In this document: positions 1 through 6,124 of the stretch, one piece after another | Position numbering within the stretch: the stretch's first letter is position 1 | Layout of the letters: each line of letters begins with the position of its first letter | Source of the DNA: TMED14 sp041158165 | GTDB lineage: Bacteria > Bacteroidota > Bacteroidia > Flavobacteriales > Schleiferiaceae | DNA: 18,160 nucleotides | Assembly (NCBI GenBank): GCA_041158165.1 | Contig: JBEBBW010000029.1 | Span: 1-18,160, forward strand | Direction: 5' to 3' | Translations under genes and position numbers: made by a program | The notes under the pieces: generated by a model | What the model was told of the DNA's origin: nothing | Seen by the model: only the letters and a program-made list of their open reading frames with translations | Databases searched by the model: none

Positions 1-1
1 C

Positions 2-634
2 AAGCCCGAGTACGAGAAGTGTGTGGAGATTTCAACCCAAGCTTCGATCAAAGAAATGGTTGCTCCGGGCGCGCTGGCTCTGATTGCTCCGGTCCTCGTG
101 GGCTTCACCATGGGCCCTGAGGCCTTGGGCGGACTCCTCGCCGGTATCACGGTGAGCGGCGTGCTCATGGGCATGTTCCAAAACAACGCCGGTGGCGCTT
201 GGGACAACGCCAAAAAGAGCTTCGAAAAAGGCGTAGTAATCGACGGCGAGTCGTTCAAAAAGGGCAGCGAGCCCCACAAGGCCGCGGTAACGGGCGACAC
301 AGTAGGTGATCCATTCAAGGATACCTCAGGTCCGTCGATGAACATCCTCATCAAGTTGACCTCGATTGTGGCTCTGGTTATCGCTCCGTTCATCGCCATC
401 AACGGCGGTTCGAACGCCGACCACAGTGGTCATGGAACTCCGGCAACCGAGCAGGCTGCCCACGTGTGCACGCCCGAGTGCATGTCGAGCGGAACCTGCC
501 CGATGCACCAAGAGGCTCCGGCCGCCGAAGGTGCTGAAGCTGGCGAAGCCGCTCCCGCCGAAGGCGACGCTGCCGCCCACAGCTGCACCAAAGAGTGCTC
601 TGCCGAGGGTGCGAAGTGCCCCCACCACGCGTAA
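2..634 (+). CDS. hppA: Membrane-bound ion-pumping pyrophosphatase, C-terminal part (5' end outside window)
   Basis: The reading frame is open from base 2, so only the C-terminus is present. A GTG at 23 lies inside the gene and is not the start. The visible part has the end of the membrane pyrophosphatase family: the block with KPEYEKCVEIST and ASIKEMVAPG, a membrane helix (ALALIAPVLVGFTMG), a Gly-rich helix (GGLLAGITVSGVLMGMFQNN), then GGAWDNAKK, the conserved GDTVGDPFKDTSGPS stretch and a last helix NILIKLTSIVALVIAPFIA. The family hydrolyses cytoplasmic PPi and pumps H+ and/or Na+ across the inner membrane; the ion cannot be decided from this part. Odd: after the last helix comes an extension of about 75 residues, rich in Ala/Glu, with two Cys/His units (461-508 and 578-628) of pattern HxCTxEC...CPxH. 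Most family members stop shortly after the last helix. An intrinsic terminator follows 19 nt after the stop. Confidence 0.95.
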   Translation, partial: KPEYEKCVEISTQASIKEMVAPGALALIAPVLVGFTMGPEALGGLLAGITVSGVLMGMFQNNAGGAWDNAKKSFEKGVVIDGESFKKGSEPHKAAVTGDTVGDPFKDTSGPSMNILIKLTSIVALVIAPFIAINGGSNADHSGHGTPATEQAAHVCTPECMSSGTCPMHQEAPAAEGAEAGEAAPAEGDAAAHSCTKECSAEGAKCPHHA

Positions 635-652
635 CCGCAGTTTGTAAAGCAC

Positions 653-683
653 AAAAGGCCTGGCTCACGCCGGGCCTTTTTTT
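653..683 (+). terminator. Intrinsic terminator after the pyrophosphatase gene
   Basis: An 11-bp stem (AAAGGCCTGGC, 654-664) pairs with GCCGGGCCTTT (669-679) through one G-U pair. The loop is TCAC and a T run (677-683) follows. It lies directly downstream of the plus-strand stop codon at 634. The A-tract on the left arm could also let it end transcripts from the convergent minus-strand genes. Confidence 0.9.
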
Positions 684-697
684 GTTGCTCATAACGT

Positions 698-732
698 GTT
701 GCTGGTTGCTAGTTGCTAGTTGCTAGTTGCTG
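698..732. repeat. Heptamer tandem repeat, five GTTGCTR units
   Basis: Five head-to-tail 7-nt units read GTTGCTG, GTTGCTA, GTTGCTA, GTTGCTA, GTTGCTG. The reverse complement is TAGCAAC, which also occurs in a shorter run at 6009-6032. The array lies between convergent genes, just past the terminator. On the minus strand each unit border supplies a TAG triplet, so the array can provide stop codons to minus-strand frames. Confidence 0.85.
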
Positions 733-773
733 GTGGCTTGGCTGAGCTCGTAGGCTTCGTCGGGGCCCAGAGT

Positions 774-793
774 TCGAATGCTATCGAATGCTG
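774..793. repeat. 10-nt near-perfect tandem duplication over a stop codon
   Basis: TCGAATGCTA (774-783) is followed directly by TCGAATGCTG (784-793), matching at 9 of 10 positions. The minus-strand DUF2442/XRE gene ends inside this duplication (stop at 781-783). Ten is not a multiple of three, so gain or loss of one unit shifts the frame at the C-terminus. Confidence 0.7.
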
Positions 794-1290
794 ATCTCGA
801 GTTCGCGGCCGAGTCCTACTTCGACGATGCGCTTGAGTGATTGAATTTCGAGGTCCGAATGTCCGTTTTCAATGTGGGAGATGTAGGTGCGCTGGGTTCC
901 GATGCGGTGGGCCACGTCGGATTGGCTAAGGCCTAGTTCTTTGCGCAGTTTTCGGATGCGGCGACCCAGGACTTCCCGAAAATCGGGTTCGAGCGGTACG
1001 CTGAGCAAGCGCACCGTATCGGCGCCAAGGCTGTACCGGGATTCCGGCACGTCAATAAATTCAATGAGCGCACCAACTGATTCCAGGTGGAGCGGTGCGT
1101 CCGGCCATTCGAGTGACCCGAACTCGTTGATACGGACTGGGCCGCGAGGTAAGGCTTCGCCCAGCTGCTGTTCCACAGAACCTAGGTCTAGCAAACGCCG
1201 TTCCGCACTCTGAAAAGTGACAAGGAGGCTGTCGGTGTCGCGAACCTCGACGGACGCGAGCCGTGGAAGTTGAGTAAATCGTTTACGCAT
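781..1290 (-). CDS. DUF2442 domain fused to an XRE-type helix-turn-helix
   Basis: 169-residue protein. The N-terminal half (about 1-90) resembles DUF2442, with ASVEVRDTDSLLVTF and a later INEFGSLEWPDAPLHLES stretch. The C-terminal part (about 105-160) is an XRE/Cro-type DNA-binding domain: RIRKLRKELGLSQSDVAHRIG, then TQRTYISHIENGHSDLEIQS as the recognition helix and following turn. The ATG (1288-1290) overlaps the 3' end of the upstream DUF4160 gene by 8 nt, so the two are co-transcribed and probably translationally coupled. DUF4160/DUF2442 pairs are common in bacteria and are often discussed as toxin-antitoxin-like modules; no activity can be read from the sequence. An XRE domain on the second gene fits autoregulation of the pair (inference). 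The stop codon lies within a 10-nt duplication, so the C-terminus may have changed recently. Confidence 0.88.
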   Translation of the reverse strand: MRKRFTQLPRLASVEVRDTDSLLVTFQSAERRLLDLGSVEQQLGEALPRGPVRINEFGSLEWPDAPLHLESVGALIEFIDVPESRYSLGADTVRLLSVPLEPDFREVLGRRIRKLRKELGLSQSDVAHRIGTQRTYISHIENGHSDLEIQSLKRIVEVGLGRELEISIR

Positions 1291-1522
1291 GGCGAGGCGG
1301 ATTGAAGGTATTGAACAGTTCCGTCCATGGTTTGCTGCGTTCGAGACAAATAGATCGGGCTTCGCGGAGTTGCTTTTTGGGTACGTACCCAGCTAAAAGC
1401 TGACCGTCAGAAATCCTCATAATCGCTTCAAATGCACCATAAAAAAGATGCACATGCGGCGGGGGGTGGTCCTTGCGGTACATGCCAATGTGCAAACCAT
1501 GGCCAAACCATAACTTAATCAT
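1283..1522 (-). CDS. DUF4160 domain protein
   Basis: 79-residue protein that is essentially one DUF4160 domain. The family signature is clear: a short strand ending IGMYRKDHPPPHVHLFYG (about 12-29), then AIMRISDGQLLAGYVPKKQ and an amphipathic helix with the terminal W.ELFNTF segment. The start ATG is at 1520-1522, with no longer in-frame alternative. It is the first gene of the minus-strand pair and overlaps the DUF2442/XRE gene by 8 nt. The biochemical role of DUF4160 is not established; the conserved His and Asp residues suggest a ligand- or nucleic-acid-binding site, but this is inference. Within the family the partner gene is usually a DUF2442 protein, as seen here. I see no convincing TAnnTTTG element in the AT-richer DNA upstream (1523-1560). 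Confidence 0.88.
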   Translation of the reverse strand: MIKLWFGHGLHIGMYRKDHPPPHVHLFYGAFEAIMRISDGQLLAGYVPKKQLREARSICLERSKPWTELFNTFNPPRHA

Positions 1523-1686
1523 AAAGGTAAGTAATTAATGACATTTTAAAAATGGACGTGGGTAAAATTCACCATGAGCACGCTCCGAGTCGTCCCTTAA
1601 ACGGATGTTTCGGCATCCCACCCACCCCCTCAACCAACGGCCTAAGCGTTTTTTGTCCGGCTCCGCCGGCGGGCGGCAGCAGCACC

Positions 1687-1694
1687 TAACTTTG
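1687..1694 (+). promoter_or_regulatory. Putative Bacteroidota -7 element for the acyltransferase gene
   Basis: TAACTTTG matches TAnnTTTG and lies 31 nt before the acyltransferase ATG. No TTG at normal -33 spacing is visible; the nearest upstream TTG, at 1653-1655, is too far away. The rest of the 1523-1725 divergent intergenic region shows only a small CCGGC-TCC-GCCGG hairpin at 1657-1669. Confidence 0.4.
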
Positions 1695-1725
1695 AAACCA
1701 GTTCTCGTAACCAGTTACTTGCCTC

Positions 1726-2427
1726 ATGCGCATCATCTACCGCCTTCCGCTGCTGCTGCTGATAATGGTCAGCATCGTGCTCGGGCTCGTGCTGCTGAAA
1801 GCGGTGGGGGCCTCGCTGAAGCTGCGCCACGGCTACTTGGCGGTGGGCAAGGCTGTTTGGCTCAACATGATGGGCATTAGAATCGTGGTGCGCGAAGGGG
1901 TTCCGCCAAGCGAGGCCGGAATTTTAATGGCCAACCACCGCAGCTACGTCGACGTGCTGTTTTTCAAGTCGGCCACGCCCCAGATTTATTTGAGTAAGGC
2001 AGAGGTAAAAAGCTGGCCCTTAATTGGTTGGGGAGCTAAAGCCCTCGACGTCGTATTTGTCGACCGCAGCAGCAAGGAATCGCGCTCCGCCTCCCGCGCC
2101 GAGTTGGCCGACCGGATGCAGCGCGGAATGAGCCCGGTGGTCTTCCCCGAGGGCACGACGGTGGACCGCGGCCTGCTGGAATTCAACCCCGGAATGTTTT
2201 ACACCGCCGCCGAACTAAACGTTCCCGTGGTGCCGTTTGTGATGGAATACTCCGATCCCAAAATGGCCTGGGTTGACGACGACACGTTTGTCAGCCACCT
2301 GCTTAAAATGCTTACGCGGCCTGCGTGGCAGGTTGACCTGTACATCGGTCACCCAGTGCGGAACCCCGACGGTGCCCAGCTGGCGGCCGAAATCCGCGCG
2401 TGGATGCTGCAGCGCGTCAAAAAATAG
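1726..2427 (+). CDS. 1-acyl-sn-glycerol-3-phosphate acyltransferase (PlsC family)
   Basis: 233-residue inner-membrane enzyme. An N-terminal hydrophobic helix (about 5-28) is followed by the PlsC/LPLAT domain. The acyltransferase motif HX4D is present as NHRSYVD (H71, D76). Block II appears as GWGAKALDVVFVDR (101-114) and the glycerol-phosphate-binding block as VVFPEGTT (138-145). A Pro-Val-Val-Pro-Phe segment (about 168-172) matches block IV. Length and order are normal for the family, which transfers an acyl chain to lysophosphatidic acid or a related lysolipid; the exact acceptor cannot be told. It stands alone between a divergent DUF4160 gene and a lipoprotein gene that starts 62 nt later. 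The ATG at 1726 is chosen because it begins the hydrophobic N-terminus. Confidence 0.9.
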   Translation: MRIIYRLPLLLLIMVSIVLGLVLLKAVGASLKLRHGYLAVGKAVWLNMMGIRIVVREGVPPSEAGILMANHRSYVDVLFFKSATPQIYLSKAEVKSWPLIGWGAKALDVVFVDRSSKESRSASRAELADRMQRGMSPVVFPEGTTVDRGLLEFNPGMFYTAAELNVPVVPFVMEYSDPKMAWVDDDTFVSHLLKMLTRPAWQVDLYIGHPVRNPDGAQLAAEIRAWMLQRVKK

Positions 2428-2430
2428 TGC

Positions 2431-2438
2431 GACCTTTG
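2431..2438 (+). promoter_or_regulatory. Weak -7-like element before the lipoprotein gene
   Basis: GACCTTTG differs from TAnnTTTG at one position. It lies 51 nt before the lipoprotein ATG and directly before the CCGGAC/GTCCGG/CCGGA repeats, which would then be in the 5' untranslated region. No -33 element was recognised. Confidence 0.3.
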
Positions 2439-2473
2439 CCGGACCAAACCGTCCGGTTATTTCCGGATTTCAC
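2439..2473 (+). promoter_or_regulatory. Three-arm inverted repeat with two mutually exclusive hairpins (dyad copy 1)
   Basis: CCGGAC (2439-2444), N6, GTCCGG (2451-2456), N6, CCGGA (2463-2467), then TTTCAC. The middle arm can pair with the upstream arm (6 bp) or with the downstream arm (5 bp), each with a 6-nt loop. Bases 2451-2473 are copy 1 of a 23-nt element also found at 11352 and 16979. The element ends 16 nt before the lipoprotein ATG. It could be an operator for a dimeric regulator, a leader RNA structure or a dispersed repeat; the sequence does not decide. Confidence 0.55.
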
Positions 2474-2489
2474 GCAATCAATCCACCCC

Positions 2490-4580
2490 ATGAACAAGGG
2501 AATTGCATTACTCGCCGCACTCAGCCTCATGGCCTGCTCGCGCGACCTGCTCACCGTCGACGACCTCGACGTCACGCTTCGACCAGGAATCGTTGTGCCG
2601 CTCGGCGAACTTGACCTCACCTTGAGCGACGTCTTCAACCCGGACTCTGGACTCGTAACGGTGGACCCCGACCAAACCTACCGCTTGGTGTACCGCCAGA
2701 CCAACCTGCTCAACGTGGGCGTGGCTGACTTCTTGGAGCTTCCGAGCCAGCCCAGCGTAACCGAGAACTTCAAGGCGGGCTACATCGCCCTTCCCAACGT
2801 GAACGCGGCGGCCGCGGTGCGCTTCGGCAAACTCGCCCGAAACATCACCAACCCGGCCGGATTCGCGACAAACATGGCGGCGGCCCACGGAAGTTCCGCA
2901 CCCGTACCCGCCCTGCCGAACCAAAACCCCGGCAACCTGGCCACCACGACCATCACGAGCTTCAGCACCGCCAGCTTCCACAGCGGAACCATGACCCTCA
3001 AAGCCGTCAACCACTACCCGGCGGCGATTAGCGCCACCGTCGTGCTCGCCAACCTCGCGGGCCAGCCCCTGCTGACCTACAACCTCGGCACGATTCCGGC
3101 GGGCGACTCCGTGAGCGTGCCCGCCTCGCTGGCCGGCAAGGTGATACCGAACCAACTCAAATTTAACCTGACCAGCTTCAGCAGCCCGGGCGCCGGCACA
3201 CCGGGCGTTCCGAGCACCTACGTGCCCATCGACACCAACGCCAACCTCAACTTGAGCTTGAGCGGCAGCGATCTGTTCATCTACAGCGCCACCGCCCAGA
3301 CCCAGACCCAGACGCTGGTCGACGACACCCTCGACGTGGCCTTTAGCGCGCCGGCCGGAGTGCGCCTTACCGAACTCGGCCTCAGCCAGGGCCAGCTCAA
3401 CTACAGCATCACCTCGGCGGTTCCTGAGCCCCTGAGCATCCTGCTGCAGTTCCCGAGCGGCACAATCAACGGCCAACTCATTCAGCAGACCGTCAGCCTC
3501 AACCCGAACCAGCCTGCCACCGGAAGCATTAGCTTCCAGGGCGCCCAGCTCTTCCTCGGGTCGAACCCCGCGCACCCCTACAACGAGCTGCCGATCCGCT
3601 ACGCGGCCACGCTGAACTCGACGGGCCAGCTGGTGACGCTGGATTCCGCGAGCGGCGTCGCCATGAACTTCAGTTTTGCCAACGTCGAATTCGGGCATGC
3701 GCTCGGGTTCTTTGGCCAGCAAAACGTGAACATCCCGGCCGACACCCTTTCGCTCGACCTCGACTTTGTCAACCGCCTGGGCGGAAGCGTCGTCTTCGCC
3801 GAGCCCAAAGTGCAGCTGGCGGTCACCAACAGCCTCGGGCTGCCGATTACGCTTGACCTCAACGTGGCCAGCACCGACGCCCAGGGCGGCAGCCACCCGC
3901 TGGGCATTCCGCCCACCTTGCTGCCCTACCCACAGACGGCCACGCAGTTTGGCCAAACTGTGCAGGACACGCTGACCTTCGACAAGAACAACACGAACAT
4001 CGTCGACTTCCTCACGCTGCCCAAGCAGCAGTTCACCTACGGCGGCCAAGTGCGCGTCAACGCCGACACCCTGGCCACGGGCACCGAGAACTTCGTGACC
4101 GGCACCAGCGCCATTTCGGCTGACGTGCTGATGGAACTGCCTTTCTACTTCAGCGCCCAGGGCCTCGGACTCACCGACAGCGTCGACCTCGGCACCTCGC
4201 TGAACGCGCTCGACACGGCGGTGCAGAGCGTGGCGCTGCGCCTGGAGACCACCACGACGCTTCCGCTCGACGCTACACTGCTGCTGACGCTGTTTGACGA
4301 CCTCGGTCAGGTGGTGTACAGTGGCCAACTGCCGTTGCTGGCTTCGGGCGCGCTCGACGCGGCTACGGGCTTGGTCACGGCGCCCACGACCACCACGTCG
4401 GAGCTTCTGGTCACGGCGGCCCAGCTTCCGGCCTTTGCGCGCGGACGCTGGCTGCAGCTCACCGCCGAGCTCGGCACCGGCACCGCTCCGGGTTCAAGCG
4501 GCCACCCCGTCAAGTTGCTGAGCGACGCCGAACTCTCGGTGCGCCTTGGCCTTATGTTGGACGTACATCTTGAACTCTGA
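2490..4580 (+). CDS. Large outer-membrane lipoprotein of unknown family
   Basis: 696-residue protein from the ATG at 2490, chosen because it starts a classic lipoprotein signal: MNKGIALLAALSLMAC, with the lipobox Cys at residue 16. An upstream in-frame extension to 2400 would bury this signal and overlap the acyltransferase gene. Ser follows the Cys, so outer-membrane sorting is likely. The mature part is rich in Thr, Ser, Asn, Leu and Asp, with many alternating short hydrophobic strands and recurring DT-L and L-L patterns (such as NINIPADTLSLDLDF-like stretches near residues 415-430), which suggests repeated beta-sandwich domains. I do not recognise a named family. The stop codon overlaps the ATG of the DUF5723 barrel gene by 1 nt (TGATG), so the two proteins probably act together at the outer membrane. 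A very long antisense frame here is a codon-bias shadow. Confidence 0.85.
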   Translation: MNKGIALLAALSLMACSRDLLTVDDLDVTLRPGIVVPLGELDLTLSDVFNPDSGLVTVDPDQTYRLVYRQTNLLNVGVADFLELPSQPSVTENFKAGYIALPNVNAAAAVRFGKLARNITNPAGFATNMAAAHGSSAPVPALPNQNPGNLATTTITSFSTASFHSGTMTLKAVNHYPAAISATVVLANLAGQPLLTYNLGTIPAGDSVSVPASLAGKVIPNQLKFNLTSFSSPGAGTPGVPSTYVPIDTNANLNLSLSGSDLFIYSATAQTQTQTLVDDTLDVAFSAPAGVRLTELGLSQGQLNYSITSAVPEPLSILLQFPSGTINGQLIQQTVSLNPNQPATGSISFQGAQLFLGSNPAHPYNELPIRYAATLNSTGQLVTLDSASGVAMNFSFANVEFGHALGFFGQQNVNIPADTLSLDLDFVNRLGGSVVFAEPKVQLAVTNSLGLPITLDLNVASTDAQGGSHPLGIPPTLLPYPQTATQFGQTVQDTLTFDKNNTNIVDFLTLPKQQFTYGGQVRVNADTLATGTENFVTGTSAISADVLMELPFYFSAQGLGLTDSVDLGTSLNALDTAVQSVALRLETTTTLPLDATLLLTLFDDLGQVVYSGQLPLLASGALDAATGLVTAPTTTTSELLVTAAQLPAFARGRWLQLTAELGTGTAPGSSGHPVKLLSDAELSVRLGLMLDVHLEL

Positions 4581-6025
4581 TGCGCACACTGTTTCTAGCT
4601 ACTGGTTTCTGGTGCGCGCTGAGCCTCGGCGCCCAAGATTTGCTGTACATGCAGCGCGGCAACCCCAGTTCGCTGCTGGTGAACCCGGCCGCAGACGTCG
4701 ACGCCCGCGTGTGGCTGTCGCTGCCCAGCATCAACTCCACGGCCCAAACCAGCTTTGCCGCGGGCGACGTGCTGGGCGGAGACCTCGGCACCCTCTGGCG
4801 GCAGTTCCCTAGCGAGGCCGCCGGAGCCGTCATTACCCACGACATGGGCCTGTTTTCCATGGGCTTTAAGGCCAAAAAATCGACCTTTTGGCTCGGATCC
4901 AGCCTCAACCTCGAAGGCAGCACCCTCGTCGACCGCGACCTCGTGGGCTTTGCGCTCTGGGGCATGAAGGACGCCAACGGCGAAATCGACCTCAACTACG
5001 ACGGGCGCTTCGAGCAGACCTCGGCGGTCGCCAGCGTGCGCAGCAACCACCACCTGGGTTGGCAGCGGGAATTTGGCAAAAAGCTTCGGCTCGGCGCCAC
5101 GCTAAACGCTACCCAAATCCTCGGCCACGCGGTGATGGGCTTCGATTCCCTCGGCCTGCGCAGCGTCGACCGCGGCAACGGATTCAACGAGCTTGAGCTG
5201 TATGCTCAGGGCTACACGGCCGTCTACGCTAATCCGGCCCTGCAAGTCGACCTCTTTAATGGCAGCTTCAACTTCGACGCCTCGAAGATCGCCGACGGCA
5301 GCCTTCTTTCGCTCGACTTGGGCGGCACCTACGAACTCAGCAAAAACTGGATGCTGGCGGCCAGCTACCAAGGACTGGGATTTGAGGGGCGCGCCGTGCT
5401 GAACGCCGACACGGCCATTCGCTTCGAGGGCCGCGTGCCTTTTTCGGGCTTCAGCTACAACTCTTCCACCGACACGAGCGTGAATCCAGGTGCATACTTT
5501 GACACGCTACTTGTTCAAATACAGAATCTTGGTCAAACCTCGACCGGAAGTTTCAGTGGCTTCGGACCCCTGCAGCGCGGCGACCTTGCCGCCTACTGGC
5601 GCAGCCCCAAAAAGACCCACCAGCTCGGGCTGCACTACCTCTACCGCGCCCGGCCCACGCTCAACTACCAGGCCGTTGCCGCCGAATACCACGGCTTTTT
5701 TGGACGCCGCTGGCAGCTCAGCGCGAGCTACACCCAGCCGCTTACCTCGAGCGTCGCGATGCGCCCCAGCGTAAGCGTGCAGACCACCCTTCGCTTGGCG
5801 GCGGGACTCGCCCTCAACCTCGGAACCAGCACGGCCAACATGCTCCCCGTGCCGGTCACGGGCGCCAACGGCAACCTGACGGCTGGGCTTCCCAGCAACA
5901 TGGACAGGCTCAACGTGAACGTCGGCCTTCACTGGATGCTCTACGAGAAGTCCTACGGCAAGGAGGCGAAGGAACGCCGAGCCGCCAAAAAGGCGAAGCG
6001 GGCAAAGCCAGCAACGAGTAACTAG
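4580..6025 (+). CDS. DUF5723-like outer-membrane beta-barrel protein
   Basis: 481-residue protein with a cleavable signal peptide (MRTLFLATGFWCALSLGAQ). It starts with a segment, LLYMQRGNPSSLLVNPAADV, resembling the conserved N-terminus of Bacteroidota DUF5723/PorV-type barrels (QSNPSLLNPA-like). The rest is a series of alternating amphipathic strands with aromatic girdles, including FFGRRWQLSASYTQPL and LNVNVGLHWML. Function is unknown; the family is predicted to be an outer-membrane barrel. It is coupled to the upstream lipoprotein by a TGATG overlap. Odd: after the last strand comes a strongly basic tail (about 460-481, KEAKERRAAKKAKRAK) ending ATSN. The stop codon falls inside a TAGCAAC-type heptamer repeat. 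A block near 5490-5545 uses codons (CTA, CTT, CAA, ATA, AAT) that the rest of the gene avoids. Confidence 0.8.
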   Translation: MRTLFLATGFWCALSLGAQDLLYMQRGNPSSLLVNPAADVDARVWLSLPSINSTAQTSFAAGDVLGGDLGTLWRQFPSEAAGAVITHDMGLFSMGFKAKKSTFWLGSSLNLEGSTLVDRDLVGFALWGMKDANGEIDLNYDGRFEQTSAVASVRSNHHLGWQREFGKKLRLGATLNATQILGHAVMGFDSLGLRSVDRGNGFNELELYAQGYTAVYANPALQVDLFNGSFNFDASKIADGSLLSLDLGGTYELSKNWMLAASYQGLGFEGRAVLNADTAIRFEGRVPFSGFSYNSSTDTSVNPGAYFDTLLVQIQNLGQTSTGSFSGFGPLQRGDLAAYWRSPKKTHQLGLHYLYRARPTLNYQAVAAEYHGFFGRRWQLSASYTQPLTSSVAMRPSVSVQTTLRLAAGLALNLGTSTANMLPVPVTGANGNLTAGLPSNMDRLNVNVGLHWMLYEKSYGKEAKERRAAKKAKRAKPATSN

Positions 6026-6032
6026 CAACTAG
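6009..6032. repeat. TAGCAAC heptamer run at a gene end
   Basis: CAGCAAC, GAGTAAC and TAGCAAC, followed by TAG, form a three-unit heptamer run. The unit is the reverse complement of the GTTGCTA repeat at 698-732. The stop codon of the DUF5723 gene (6023-6025) lies within it. Confidence 0.7.
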
Positions 6033-6092
6033 TTTTCGTGCGAACTCCACGCAGATTGGCGCAGCAGCTCCGCGTACCGAAGCATCCGTGCC

Positions 6093-6106
6093 TATTTTAG
6101 CCTTTG
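6093..6106 (+). promoter_or_regulatory. Possible -7 region before the GT4 gene
   Basis: TATTTTAG (6093-6100) and TAGCCTTTG (6098-6106) each come within one change of TAnnTTTG. The region lies about 20 nt before the TTG start proposed at 6125, suitable for a short leader. No -33 element was found, so this is tentative. The intergenic stretch holds nothing else apart from the heptamer run. Confidence 0.35.
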
Positions 6107-6124
6107 CCAAACCACCTAAGCGAT

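Noticed and set aside
698..732. Heptamer array considered as a CRISPR-like array
   Set aside because: Units are 7 nt and contiguous, with no spacers and no cas genes.
1657..1669. CCGGC-TCC-GCCGG hairpin with an adjacent T run, considered as a terminator
   Set aside because: The T run is upstream of the stem on the plus strand, and on the minus strand it would be an A run after the stem, so it does not have terminator polarity.
1605..1880. Plus-strand open frame upstream of and overlapping the acyltransferase gene
   Set aside because: Low-complexity translation, no motif, and it overlaps the clear acyltransferase start in another frame.
2508..4328. Very long minus-strand open frame (606 codons) opposite the lipoprotein gene
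   Set aside because: It mirrors the plus-strand gene, has an Arg/Gly/Val/His-rich composition without domains, and arises from strong third-position bias. The plus-strand frame has a lipoprotein signal and coupling to its neighbour.
6104..6124. Earlier TTG at 6104 as the GT4 start
   Set aside because: It lies on a promoter-like TTTG and adds seven residues before the normal first strand; the TTG at 6125 fits better, although the earlier one cannot be excluded.
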